Source: Planctomycetota bacterium (GTDB taxonomy: Bacteria; Planctomycetota; Planctomycetia; Pirellulales; PALSA-1355). Taken from it: a stretch of 39,361 bases of DNA. The position numbers were made by a program, and so were the translations under genes. The notes under the pieces were generated by a model. The model saw only the letters and a program-made list of their open reading frames with translations, was not told where the DNA came from and ran no database searches. The DNA is taken from NCBI GenBank assembly GCA_003389325.1, contig QQVE01000019.1, positions 1 to 39,361 of the forward strand. Reading direction: 5' to 3'. Each line of letters begins with the position of its first letter. The stretch's first letter is position 1. Shown piece after piece: positions 7,855 through 16,417 of this stretch.

Positions 7855-8451
7855 TTACGCATCGCCCGGGGACGCGTCGTCGCCCAATTGGCGGTGGAGC
7901 CAGGCCCGGGCCAGCCGCCAGTCTTTTTCGACCGTCGAGGCCGACACGTCGAGGTGCTCGGCGATTTCGGGCACGCTCATCCCGCCGAAAAAGCGTAGCA
8001 TGACAATGCGGTTTTGCCGCTCGCTCATCGTCTCGAGCCGGTCGAGCGCGTCGTTCAGGGCGACCAGATCGACCTGGGCATCCGATTCGATCGCCTCGAC
8101 CGCGTAGTCGAGCCCCTGCCGCTGGTAGTCGCCGCCGCCGCGACGTTGCGCGTTGCGGGCTCGAGCATGATCGACGAGCACACGCCGCATGGCGGTGGCC
8201 ATGGCGCCGAAGAAGTAGGCGCGGTCGCCCGAGGCAATTTGGGCGTTGCCGCCGAGCAGGCGGAGGGCGGCTTCGTTGACCAGGGCCGTGGCTTGCAGCG
8301 TGTGGTCGCTGCGTTCGCGGCGCATCATGCCGCCGGCCAGGCGCCGCAGCTCTTCGTAAGCGGCTTCCATCAATTCCGACTCGGCGTCGGCATCGCCGCT
8401 CGAGGCCCGGCTCAACAGCAGGGTCAGGTTTTCGGACGAACGCTGCGACAT
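7855..8451 (-). CDS. ECF-type sigma-70 factor
   Basis: The ATG at 8451 gives a 198-residue protein beginning MSQRSSENLTLLLSRASSGD. Region 2 is visible in AYEELRRLAGGMMRRERSDH and AYFFGAMATAMRRVLVDHAR. Region 4 is the helix-turn-helix in MSERQNRIVMLRFFGGMSVP followed by EIAEHLDVSASTVEKDWRLA. This is the size and pattern of the planctomycete-rich extracytoplasmic-function family usually annotated TIGR02999. It would direct RNA polymerase to a dedicated promoter set. The kinase gene follows 12 bases later, and such kinases are thought to control the partner sigma factor by phosphorylation, replacing an anti-sigma factor. Confidence 0.93.
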   Translation of the reverse strand: MSQRSSENLTLLLSRASSGDADAESELMEAAYEELRRLAGGMMRRERSDHTLQATALVNEAALRLLGGNAQIASGDRAYFFGAMATAMRRVLVDHARARNAQRRGGGDYQRQGLDYAVEAIESDAQVDLVALNDALDRLETMSERQNRIVMLRFFGGMSVPEIAEHLDVSASTVEKDWRLARAWLHRQLGDDASPGDA

Positions 8452-8457
8452 GCCACG

Positions 8458-8463
8458 ATTATA
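8458..8463 (-). promoter_or_regulatory. TATAAT -10 element placed for leaderless transcription
   Basis: The minus strand reads TATAAT at 8463-8458, ending six bases before the ATG of the ECF sigma factor. A start site about seven bases downstream would fall on the start codon itself. No good -35 hexamer sits 17 bases upstream, and no ribosome site precedes the ATG. Chance occurrence cannot be excluded. Confidence 0.35.
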
Positions 8464-8751
8464 AGCCGGGCATGAGCCGTGGTGCGATACGGCACGTCGG
8501 TTCCAAACCAACGCTGCACCACCAGATGGGGCATGGGTCGCCTATCGCCTTCGAGATTTCCCGCCGCGCGCTGCCAATCCTGTCGCGTGGGGAACGAATA
8601 GTGGCTATGCTCAGGGCCAACAAATAGGCGGCCGACAACCCGGGAGGCAGCCGGCACGCGTGCCGGGCGGGACGACAGGTCTGCGGTCGATACCAACGGA
8701 GGCGAGCACGAGCGGCTTGCCGGTACGGCATCTTTTCGAGGGGGAAAAGCG

Positions 8752-9495
8752 ATGCGCACGATCGTCTGTTGTTTCTTGCTCGTGTTTCTGGCGGCCGAGG
8801 GGCCGGAGCCGCCGATTGCCGACGCGCGGCTGCCGGTTTCGACGCTGGTGCGCGAGGACGTCTTCGCCGGCTGGATGGACCAGGACATGGAACGCTTCGC
8901 CCGGGCCGAGAAGAACCTCGACCAGTTGATCGAAGAGCGGCCGCGGTCGAAGGCCGAGTCGCTGGCCTGGAAGGGTGGCACGAAGCTCTATCGTGCCGTG
9001 TTGGCCAACGAGGCCGGCAACCAGGAAGAGTACGACAAGTATTACCAGGAAGCCAGCGAGCTGTTTGCCGAGGCCAAGCAGCTCAACGCCAACAATGCGG
9101 CCGTATGTGCGGTAGTGGGGGGTAGCCTGGGATTGTTCGGCGATCGGCTGCACGAGGAGCATCGCGCCGACGCCTTCGGCCAGGCCTGGGACAACTACAG
9201 CATTCTGTGGACGATGCAGTCTCGGGTGCTCGAGCGGCTGCCGCTGCACATCAAGGGCGAGCTGCTGGCCGGGCTGACCCAAAGCGCCGAGCGCACCGGG
9301 CGCACCGAAGAGTACAACAAGTACCTCGACAAGATGATCGAAGTGCTGCCCGACTCGCACTACGAAGAGATTGCCCTGGAGTGGAAGGCCGATCCCGAAG
9401 TGGCCAAGACCGGCACGATCATGTGCCAGTATTGCCACGACGACGGCAAGCTCGAAGAGCGGATGGCACGGCTGGAGAATCTCGGGAAGGATTAG
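8752..9495 (+). CDS. Exported helical-repeat (TPR-like) protein with one C-terminal CXXCH
   Basis: The 247-residue protein starts with a short signal peptide (about residues 1-15, possibly a lipoprotein-like CC at 6-7). The body is helical and TPR-like: LAWKGGTKLYRAVLANEAGN, EEYDKYYQEASELFAEAKQL and ERTGRTEEYNKYLDKMIEVL. Near the end is CQYCH (C225, C228, H229), a c-type haem attachment or zinc-binding motif. Residues 130-180 (LGLFGDRLHEEHRADAFGQA and following) look conserved, but I do not know their function. It is divergent from the ECF-kinase operon, whose kinase also carries CXXCH, suggesting a shared periplasmic redox theme. That link is inference. Confidence 0.75.
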   Translation: MRTIVCCFLLVFLAAEGPEPPIADARLPVSTLVREDVFAGWMDQDMERFARAEKNLDQLIEERPRSKAESLAWKGGTKLYRAVLANEAGNQEEYDKYYQEASELFAEAKQLNANNAAVCAVVGGSLGLFGDRLHEEHRADAFGQAWDNYSILWTMQSRVLERLPLHIKGELLAGLTQSAERTGRTEEYNKYLDKMIEVLPDSHYEEIALEWKADPEVAKTGTIMCQYCHDDGKLEERMARLENLGKD

Positions 9496-9534
9496 CCGCG
9501 CAGGGGCGGCAGAGTGCGTTGAAACGCTGACGCC

Positions 9535-9554
9535 GTCGCCGGTGGCTCCGGGCT
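9535..9554 (-). repeat. Copy of the AGCCCGGAGCCACCGGCGAC spacer repeat (inverted)
   Basis: Bases 9535-9554 are the exact reverse complement of 9926-9945. The same 20-mer also occurs at 39230-39249 and in the tandem copy after it. Here it lies just past the CXXCH protein gene and faces the copy on the other side of the DUF427 gene. Confidence 0.85.
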
Positions 9555-9585
9555 CAACGGCGAGTGGCCGGAGGTAACGGTTCCG

Positions 9586-9870
9586 TCAGTCGACGACTTC
9601 GACGCCCTTCCAGAAGGCGACGTGGTCCTTGAGGTTCGCGGCCTTGGCCATCGGGTCGGGGTAGTACCAGGCGGCTTGCTGGTTCACGGCGCCGTCGACC
9701 ACGACGTCGTAGTAGCTGGCCGTGCCCTTCCAGCCGCAGAAGCTGGTGTGGTCGCAGGGCCGCAGGTGATCGCGCGCCAGCGACTCGGGCGGAAAGTAGT
9801 GGTTGCCCTCGACCACGATCGTGTTGTCGCTTTCGGCCAGAACGGTATCGTTCCACACAGCTTTCGGCAT
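9586..9870 (-). CDS. DUF427-domain protein
   Basis: The ATG at 9870 is preferred because GGAGGAA lies eight bases upstream. The 94-residue product is a full DUF427 domain: KAVWNDTVLAESDNTIVVEG, NHYFPPESL, the CGWKGTASYYDVVVDG core, and AAWYYPDP with FWKGVEVVD at the end. The fold is a small beta-tent-like domain found across bacteria. Its biochemical role is unknown; the conserved cysteine, lysine and tyrosines suggest a binding or catalytic pocket. The gene stands alone between two oppositely oriented copies of a spacer repeat. Confidence 0.92.
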   Translation of the reverse strand: MPKAVWNDTVLAESDNTIVVEGNHYFPPESLARDHLRPCDHTSFCGWKGTASYYDVVVDGAVNQQAAWYYPDPMAKAANLKDHVAFWKGVEVVD

Positions 9871-9925
9871 GGCGAGTTCCTCCCGATCGGGCAGTGGATC
9901 CATTGTCTTTCGGCCCCGGCCGCTT

Positions 9926-9945
9926 AGCCCGGAGCCACCGGCGAC
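9926..9945 (+). repeat. Copy of the AGCCCGGAGCCACCGGCGAC spacer repeat (direct)
   Basis: This is identical over 20 bases to the unit in the tandem array at the right end of the window (39230-39249) and inverted relative to 9535-9554. It lies about 55 bases upstream of the DUF427 start. Confidence 0.85.
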
Positions 9946-10115
9946 GGTGCGTCGGCGTTTCCTCCCTGCATCATACGCGTCACGCCAACCCTAGCGAAGG
10001 GCCGCGCTGCCTGCCAAACGAACCTCGCCGAGCGGGCTCGGGTCGTTAGAATCGAGCCTCCGCCCCGCTGGGGCCGTTGTTGCCGCCCATCGTTCCGCCC
10101 AAGTCTGCGCCTCGA

Positions 10116-10670
10116 ATGAAAACACTCGATCTGCAACCGCACCTGGTCGGCGAACTGGTAGAGCTGCGGCCGATCGCGCCCTCGGACTGGGAAGCGCTGT
10201 ACCAGGCCGCCTCCGATCCCAAGGTGTGGGAGCAGCACCCGGTGAGCGACCGCTACCGCGAGGACGTGTTTCGCGGATTCTTCGCCGACGCGATCGCGTC
10301 GAAAGGGGCCCTGGTGGCCATCGACCGCCGCACGGGCACGATCATCGGCTCGTCGCGATACGACGGCTACGACCCCGAGCGGAGCGAAGTGGAAATCGGC
10401 TGGACGTTCCTGGCCCGGGCTTACTGGGGCGGCCGCTACAACGGCGAGATGAAGCGGCTGATGCTCGAGCACGCCTTCGGCTCGGTCGAGCGGGTGCTGT
10501 TTCTGGTCGGCGACGACAATGTCCGCTCGAAGAAGGCCCTGGAAAAGATCGGCGCCCACCAGACCGACCGCCACAAGGCGATGACCGTCGGCGGCAAGGT
10601 GTACGATCACGTGGTGTTCGAGATTGCGCGGGCGGCCTCGCAGAATGGAGCGGATGCGGCGCGGGGTTGA
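10116..10670 (+). CDS. GNAT-family N-acetyltransferase (RimJ/RimL-like)
   Basis: The start ATG at 10116 gives a 184-residue protein opening TLDLQPHLVGELVELRPIAP, the usual beginning of RimJ/RimL-type acetyltransferases. The acetyl-CoA fold is seen in ALVAIDRRTGTIIGSSRYDG, EVEIGWTFLARAYWGGRYNG (beta4 and pyrophosphate-loop region), and VERVLFLVGDDNVRSKKALE followed by KIGAHQ. The enzyme should transfer an acetyl group from acetyl-CoA to an amine, perhaps a protein N-terminus or a small molecule. Nothing in the context indicates the acceptor. Confidence 0.92.
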   Translation: MKTLDLQPHLVGELVELRPIAPSDWEALYQAASDPKVWEQHPVSDRYREDVFRGFFADAIASKGALVAIDRRTGTIIGSSRYDGYDPERSEVEIGWTFLARAYWGGRYNGEMKRLMLEHAFGSVERVLFLVGDDNVRSKKALEKIGAHQTDRHKAMTVGGKVYDHVVFEIARAASQNGADAARG

Positions 10671-10682
10671 ACTCGCAAGTTG

Positions 10683-10737
10683 GGGTGCCATGCGTGCGCC
10701 TCGCCAGCATGCTCACGCGAGCGTGAACATGGCACCC
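10683..10737. repeat. GGGTGCCATG...CATGGCACCC spacer repeat
   Basis: Bases 10683-10692 are the reverse complement of 10728-10737. Between them lies a near-palindrome built on GCTCACGC/GCGTGAAC. It belongs to the same family as copies at 29188-29310 and 35618-35704, all in spacers. Confidence 0.75.
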
Positions 10738-10864
10738 GCCTTTGCAAGAGTTGGTCATTAATACTCACTTCGCTTCGCGAACATGTGGTGAACCTGCCGG
10801 GCGTGCATCATGAACGCCCGGAAACACGGCTAGACGCCCCCGCTGGTATCTGGAGTTGCACATA

Positions 10865-11101
10865 GTGGACTGGACGAAATTCGGGTTGTGGGCGACCCTC
10901 ATTGCGTCCCCGCTGGTGGTGCTATTCGTGGCGTCGCGGGCCATCTGGTCTCTCAAGACGGGTGAAATCAGAGTGGGATACGACGGGGCCAAACGGCAAA
11001 GCCACCCTTTTAAGTTTTGGTACTTGTTCCTCGTATCTTGGTTTTACGTTGCAATCAGTGTCATGTTCGGCGTCATCGCCGCTACCAAGTTGTTCGGATA
11101 G
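10865..11101 (+). CDS. Small two-helix membrane protein, unknown function
   Basis: A GTG at 10865, nine bases after a GGAG ribosome site, starts a 78-residue product; a TTG at 10856 is the other candidate. Two hydrophobic helices are clear: FGLWATLIASPLVVLFVASR and FWYLFLVSWFYVAISVMFGV. The loop between them (SLKTGEIRVGYDGAKRQSHP) is polar and basic. I do not recognise the family. Codon use is less GC-rich than the neighbours, which may indicate recent acquisition. The DinB gene follows after 33 bases on the same strand, so they may be cotranscribed. Confidence 0.65.
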   Translation: MDWTKFGLWATLIASPLVVLFVASRAIWSLKTGEIRVGYDGAKRQSHPFKFWYLFLVSWFYVAISVMFGVIAATKLFG

Positions 11102-11134
11102 TGGGTCAGTCTTCACTTCGCTGAGGATTCTGCC

Positions 11135-11614
11135 ATGAGCGATCAACAGCTTCGCCAGCACGTGCTTAACCTGCTCAGCGGGCGGGGAGCGCACGTGGAC
11201 TTCGACGCGGCGGTGGCCGATCTGCCGAAGCATCTGCGGGGGCGAAAGCCCGAGGGGGTGCCGCACTCGCCGTGGCGGTTGGTCGAGCACCTGCGGATCG
11301 CGCAGTGGGACATTCTGGAGTTCAGCCGAAACGCCAGGCACGTCTCGCCCGAGTTTCCCAAGGGCTACTGGCCCGCGGGCGATGCCCCGCCGAACGAGAA
11401 GGCTTGGGACGAAGCTGTCGCGGCGTTTCGAACCGATCTGGAAGCGATGCAGCAGTTGGTGCTCGATCCGGCCACCGACCTGTTGGCCCGCATTCCGCAT
11501 GGCGACGGGCAGACGATCCTCCGCGAGGCGCTGGTGCTGGCCGACCACAATGCCTATCACGTCGGGCAGTTGGTCGTCGTGCGTCGGGCGCTGGGGGCGT
11601 GGCCGGAGGAGTGA
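11135..11614 (+). CDS. DinB-family (DinB_2) four-helix protein
   Basis: The 159-residue protein has the DinB/YfiT-like pattern: a helix with [20 protein letters not shown] carrying the first metal-ligand histidine, and a final helix [20 protein letters not shown] carrying the other two. Such proteins form a metal-binding four-helix bundle and several members act as thiol-dependent transferases. The substrate is unknown here. A GAGGA ribosome site precedes the ATG at 11135. It converges on the large chemotaxis-like hybrid, with only 12 bases between the two stop codons. Confidence 0.88.
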   Translation: MSDQQLRQHVLNLLSGRGAHVDFDAAVADLPKHLRGRKPEGVPHSPWRLVEHLRIAQWDILEFSRNARHVSPEFPKGYWPAGDAPPNEKAWDEAVAAFRTDLEAMQQLVLDPATDLLARIPHGDGQTILREALVLADHNAYHVGQLVVVRRALGAWPEE

Positions 11615-11626
11615 CGAAGCGCTCGA

Positions 11627-14600
11627 CTACTCCGCTTCGTCGTCGGTGAACAGCGCTTCGAGCGTGGTGATATTCACCGGCTTGACGAGGTGTTCGTCGA
11701 AGCCGGCTTCGGCAGTTTGGCGGCGGTCGCTCTCCTGGCCCCAGCCGGTGACGGCGATCAGGCGGACGTGCTTGCCCCATTCGCGCTGGCGAAGCTCGCG
11801 GGCCGTGTCGAGCCCGTTGGTGTCGGGCATGCCCAGATCGAGCAGCACGATATGGGGCTGGAACTTGGGGCCGGCTTCGAGCGCCTCGCGGCCGCTGTAA
11901 ACGACGTGGGTTTCGTGGCCCTTGTTGCTTAGCAAGCGGGCCAGCATCGAGGCGGCGTCGCGGTTGTCGTCGACGACGAGGATGCGGCGATGGGGCGCGG
12001 ACGGCTCGTGCGGTGTGTTCTGCCGGGTTGCCTCCGCGGGCCCGGTTTCGGACACCAGCGGCAGCGTGACGACAAACTCCGAGCCCTGGCCCACGCCCTC
12101 GCTGTGCACGCCGATGGTGCCGCCGTGCAACTCGACCAGCGAGCGGGTGAGCGTGAGCCCGATGCCCAATCCGCTTTGCGACTTGTCGAGCCGCTTTTCG
12201 CCCTGCACGAACAGATCGAACACGCGGCGGAGCATCTCGGGCGGCATGCCGATGCCGTTGTCGCGGACGCGGATTTCGAGCGTGTTCTCAGTCGTTTTCG
12301 CTTCGAGTTCGACGTGGCCGCCGGCGGGCGTGTAGCGGGCGGCGTTGGAGAGCAGGTTGCTGAGAATCTGCGTGAGGCGGACCGGGTCGGCGTCGAGCTG
12401 GACGGGGGTCACGGGAAGGTGCACGTCGAATTGGTGGCCGCGCTGGTCGAAGAGCTCCGCGGTGGCTTCCACCGCGCCTTGGACCACTTCGTGGAGGTCC
12501 AGACGCTGCTTACGCAGACTGACCTTGCCGCGCGAGATGCGCGAGACGTCCATCAACTCGTCGACCAGGCGAATGAGCTGGTGGGTCTGGCGCTCCATGA
12601 TTTCGTAGAGCTGCGGGGCATCGTCGCCGTCGCCCATCCGCAATAGGTCGAGGCTGCTGCGAATCGGCGCGAGCGGATTGCGCAACTCGTGGGCCAGGGT
12701 GGCCAGGAACTCGTCCTTGCGCTGGTCGGCCTCGCGGAGGGCCTCTTCCATGACCATCCGCTCGGTGATGTCCGTGTTCGTGCCGAACCAGCGGCGCACC
12801 GAGCCGTCGGCATTGCGGATGGGCATCGCCCGGGAGAGGAACCAACGATACTGGCCGTCGGCCCGGCGGAGGGGGAACGTATCTTCCCAGGCTTCGCCGG
12901 CGGCCAGGTGCGTGCGCCACTTCTCGACGACGCGCGGCAGGTGCTCCGGATGATGGACGGCCTGCCAGCCCCAGCCTTCCATTTCGCCCAGCGTGGTGCC
13001 GGTGAATTCGAACCAGCGGCGGTTGTACCAGTAGATCGATCCGTTGGGATCGGCGATCCAGGCCAGTTGCGGGACGTTGTCGGCCAGGGCACGGAAGCGT
13101 TCTTCGCTGTCTTCCAGCGCCTCGTTGACGCGCTGCCGCTCGAGGGTCTCGCCCAGCAGGTTGGCAATCGCCTGCAGGAAGTGGACGTCGTCGTCGCTGA
13201 AGGCAATCTTGCGATTCGAGTGCGCGCCCAGCACGCCCCAGGGGCCCGCGGTTCCCTGAATGATGACGCTCATGCCGCTCACCACGCCGTGATCGCGCAA
13301 CAGCTTCGGCCCCGAGAAGCGCTTCTCGGTGCCGAGGTCCTCGACGATCACCGGAGCGCTCGAACGGAGCGTGTAGCCGGCCTGCGATTCGGTGCCGACG
13401 CCCAGGGTCAGCTTTCCGACGAGTCCCTCGCGAAAGCCGTGGCTGGCCCGCAGCAGCAGGCGCTCGCCGTCGGGCAGCAGTTCCAAAACCTTGGCGAATT
13501 CGACGCGCAGGGCATCGGCCACCAACTCGACGATGCGATCCATCAGCGCCTGCGAATCGGGGTCGGTCAAGGCCTGCTGGCCGAGTTGCGCAAGCGCCGC
13601 CTGCTGCCGCTCGCGGCGGCGCAGCCGATCGGTGAGCGCTTCGAGCCTTGTCACGTCGGCGAAGGTGATGACCACGCCCTCGATGCGGTCGTCGTCGCTG
13701 CGATAGGGCAGGATGCGGCGCACGTAGGCCCGGCCGCTCTCGCTCTTGACTTGCGCTTCGCGGGGCTGCAAGTCGTCGAGCACGGCTTCGGCGTCCGATA
13801 CGAGCGCGTCGTCGGTGAAGCGCCTGGTCACATGCTCGAGCGGCCGACCGACGTCGCTTTCGATGAGGTGGAACAGGTCGCGGCAGGCCGGCGTAAACCG
13901 CCGAATGCGGAACTGGCTGTCGAGAAACAGCGTGCCGATCTGGGTGCTGGAAAACAGATTGGTCAGGTCGTTGGTGGTCCGTTGCAACTGGTCGACCTTC
14001 ATCTCGAGCTGGCTGTTGAGCGTGGTCAACTCCTCGTTGAGCGACTGCAGCTCTTCCTTCGAGGTTTCCAACTCCTCGTTGGTCGATTGCAGCTCTTCGT
14101 TGGTGGCCATGGCCTCTTCGTTCGAGGCCTTCAGCTCTTCGTTGGCGGTCTCCAGCTCTTCGACCGTGCTGTTGAGTTCCTCCCGCGTGGTGGCCAGCTC
14201 TTGTTCCAGCTCGCGGGCGCCCACCTCGTCGACGGCGACCGATGACCCTTCGGGCGTGCCGTCGTGTTGGAGTACCGGCTGCGGAGCAAAGGTGACGAGC
14301 ACTGTGCGATCCTCGGGCGAACCGCCCAGGTAGCGCATGCTGATCCGGCAGTGTTCGTAGCGCCCGTCGCGTTTGACGCGGGCGTCGATTTGCGCCGGCT
14401 CGCTGCCCTTGCGAATGCGATGCAACAGCGAGCGGACCTTGACGCGGAGGCCGTTGCGGCAAACGTCGACGATATCGGGCAGTTTCGGCGAAAGCTCGCC
14501 GGCGGGCATTTGCAGGTACCGGTCGAAGGGGCCCTGCAGGAGCACCAACTGGTTTTCGGCGTTCACTACCGCGATGGCCTCTTCCGATTCGCTGAGCAGT

Positions 14601-16180
14601 TGCTGGTGCACCCGCGCGGCCAGATCGGGAGACTTTCGCCGCTGCCGCTGCTCGGGTACTTGGGCGATTTTAGCGCCGGCCAGCGGTCCCTCGGGAAAGT
14701 CGACCATCGGGGGCGCTTGCTGCGGCGTGCGGACGTAGATCCGCCACTTGGGCGAAATCGCCGTAAACAGATCGGTGCGCTCGCCGACCGACTCCGAACT
14801 GCCCAGGAACAAGTAGCGTCCTTCGCGCAGCGCGAACTGGAACACGGAGAGCAGCCGCCTTTGAGCATCCGGCTCCAGATAGATCAGCAGGTTGCGGCAG
14901 ATGATCAGGTCGAGCTTGGAGAAGGGGGGCTGGGCCAGCACGTTTTGCGAGGCGAACACCACCGACTCGCGCAGCGACTTGGTTACGCGGTAGGTGTTTC
15001 CTTGCTTGGTAAAGTACGTCTTGAGGCGTTCCTTCGTAATATCCTGGGCGATCGTTTCGGGGTAGAGCCCGGCGCGGCCGGTTTCCAGCGAGTCTTCGGC
15101 GATATCGGTGGCAAAGATCTGAAACCGGCACGGCTTGCCCGCCCGGCGGATTTGTTCGTCGAGCAGAATCGCCAGCGTGTAGGCTTCTTCGCCCGTGGCA
15201 CAGCCGGGCGTCCAGGCGCGGATGGGCTGCTGCTGGTCGCAATCTTCGACCAGCGGAGCGAGCACGTTGTCTTCGAGCGTTTCCCAGGCATCGGGATCGC
15301 GAAAGAACCCGGTCACGCCGATCAGCAGGTCGCGCGCGAGCGCGGTGATCTCGGCGCGGCTGTCGCGGAGCACGTGCAGGTATTCGCCCAGGTCTTCGAT
15401 GTGCTTGAGTCCCATGCGGCGGTGAATGCGGCGCAGCAGCGTGTTCTTGCGATACCGCCGAAAGTCGAAGTCGGTGCTCTTGCGCAGCACCTGCAGGATG
15501 GGCGTCAGGTGGTCTCGCTGGCTTTCTTGCAGCGCCTGCGCGGTGAGCGGGCCGTGCAGGTACGAGTGCTGCACGTACTTGACGAGCGTCTCGGGCATCT
15601 CGCCGACGGGGAGCACCAGGTCGACGTGCCCCGAGTCGATGGCACTGCGGGGCATGCCGTCCTGGCCCGCTTCTTTCGGATCCTGGGCGATCGTCAGCCC
15701 GCCGAGGTTCTTGATCTCGCGCAGCCCGGAGGTGCCGTCGCTGCCGGTGCCCGACAGGACGATGCCGATGGAGTACTCGCAGCAGTCCTCGGCCAGCGAG
15801 CGGAAGAAATAGTCGACCGCCATCCGCATGCCGCGCGTCTCTTTGGGATCGCTGAGCTTGAGCACGCAATCCTCGATGGCCAGGTACTTGTTCGGCGGAA
15901 TCACGTACACGCGGTTCGGTTCGACCCGCGTGTCGCCGTCGACCTCCTCGACCACCATCGAAGTCTGGCGGGCGAGCAACTCCGTCAGCGCGCTCTCGTG
16001 CGTGGGATCCAGGTGCTGGATCACGACAAACGACATGCCGGACTCTTCGGGCACGGCGGAGAGCAGCTTGCTCAGCGCGTCGAGTCCGCCGGCGGACGCA
16101 CCGATGCCGACGACGACCGGTTTGTCGCCGGTGTGTTCGGTCCGCGGATGGGCTTCGGGATGGGTACTGCGCTCTTGCAT
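11627..16180 (-). CDS. CheB-CheR-PAS-GAF-PAS hybrid histidine kinase with receiver domain
   Basis: This 1517-residue protein chains many signalling modules. Residues 20-205 are a CheB methylesterase with S29, H56 and D148 in place (GASAGG, QHLDP, SGTGSDGT). Residues 222-485 are a CheR methyltransferase with GVTGFFRD, TPGCATGEEA and IICRNLLIYL. A PAS-like segment (about 525-635) leads into a long Glu-rich coiled coil (653-735). Then come PAS (740-845), GAF (865-1015), PAS (1025-1142), HisKA with H1164, an ATPase domain with N1279 and DNGIGMP, and a C-terminal receiver with D1448. No N-terminal receiver domain precedes CheB. CheB-CheR fusions of this type are known, and this one also has a full kinase-receiver output. 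No chemoreceptor gene lies nearby, so its methylation substrate is unclear. Confidence 0.95.
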   Translation of the reverse strand: MQERSTHPEAHPRTEHTGDKPVVVGIGASAGGLDALSKLLSAVPEESGMSFVVIQHLDPTHESALTELLARQTSMVVEEVDGDTRVEPNRVYVIPPNKYLAIEDCVLKLSDPKETRGMRMAVDYFFRSLAEDCCEYSIGIVLSGTGSDGTSGLREIKNLGGLTIAQDPKEAGQDGMPRSAIDSGHVDLVLPVGEMPETLVKYVQHSYLHGPLTAQALQESQRDHLTPILQVLRKSTDFDFRRYRKNTLLRRIHRRMGLKHIEDLGEYLHVLRDSRAEITALARDLLIGVTGFFRDPDAWETLEDNVLAPLVEDCDQQQPIRAWTPGCATGEEAYTLAILLDEQIRRAGKPCRFQIFATDIAEDSLETGRAGLYPETIAQDITKERLKTYFTKQGNTYRVTKSLRESVVFASQNVLAQPPFSKLDLIICRNLLIYLEPDAQRRLLSVFQFALREGRYLFLGSSESVGERTDLFTAISPKWRIYVRTPQQAPPMVDFPEGPLAGAKIAQVPEQRQRRKSPDLAARVHQQLLSESEEAIAVVNAENQLVLLQGPFDRYLQMPAGELSPKLPDIVDVCRNGLRVKVRSLLHRIRKGSEPAQIDARVKRDGRYEHCRISMRYLGGSPEDRTVLVTFAPQPVLQHDGTPEGSSVAVDEVGARELEQELATTREELNSTVEELETANEELKASNEEAMATNEELQSTNEELETSKEELQSLNEELTTLNSQLEMKVDQLQRTTNDLTNLFSSTQIGTLFLDSQFRIRRFTPACRDLFHLIESDVGRPLEHVTRRFTDDALVSDAEAVLDDLQPREAQVKSESGRAYVRRILPYRSDDDRIEGVVITFADVTRLEALTDRLRRRERQQAALAQLGQQALTDPDSQALMDRIVELVADALRVEFAKVLELLPDGERLLLRASHGFREGLVGKLTLGVGTESQAGYTLRSSAPVIVEDLGTEKRFSGPKLLRDHGVVSGMSVIIQGTAGPWGVLGAHSNRKIAFSDDDVHFLQAIANLLGETLERQRVNEALEDSEERFRALADNVPQLAWIADPNGSIYWYNRRWFEFTGTTLGEMEGWGWQAVHHPEHLPRVVEKWRTHLAAGEAWEDTFPLRRADGQYRWFLSRAMPIRNADGSVRRWFGTNTDITERMVMEEALREADQRKDEFLATLAHELRNPLAPIRSSLDLLRMGDGDDAPQLYEIMERQTHQLIRLVDELMDVSRISRGKVSLRKQRLDLHEVVQGAVEATAELFDQRGHQFDVHLPVTPVQLDADPVRLTQILSNLLSNAARYTPAGGHVELEAKTTENTLEIRVRDNGIGMPPEMLRRVFDLFVQGEKRLDKSQSGLGIGLTLTRSLVELHGGTIGVHSEGVGQGSEFVVTLPLVSETGPAEATRQNTPHEPSAPHRRILVVDDNRDAASMLARLLSNKGHETHVVYSGREALEAGPKFQPHIVLLDLGMPDTNGLDTARELRQREWGKHVRLIAVTGWGQESDRRQTAEAGFDEHLVKPVNITTLEALFTDDEAE

Positions 16181-16417
16181 TAACTACTTGGCACGGACGT
16201 GGGCATCCTACAAATTGCCTTGCAGCAGGCATGCAACATTCGCACCGATTTACCGATTGCTTGCCGCGATCAGTAAACTGGTGAGACAGCATAGTCGATC
16301 GCAGCACGACAAGAAAAGCGTCGTCGCCTGCGTCGCTTCGAAATCGTGGCTGCGTGCCCGCGAGTGACTGGTTGGTGAACGACCGGGTTGGTCGGTTGGC
16401 GACCGCCATTGACCTGT

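Noticed and set aside
12510..14462. A 650-residue minus-strand frame inside the hybrid kinase gene
   Set aside because: Same strand but shifted frame relative to PAS, GAF and kinase domains; Arg/Pro-rich shadow.
14264..16183. A 639-residue plus-strand open frame opposite the CheB-CheR hybrid
   Set aside because: The opposite strand encodes unmistakable CheB and CheR motifs. The plus-strand product is low-complexity (RLAQR, AEQ-rich) with no family features.
16189..16205. Sigma-54-like TGGCACGGACGTGGGCA
   Set aside because: The -12 part does not match (GGGCA instead of TTGCA) and it points away from the only adjacent gene start.
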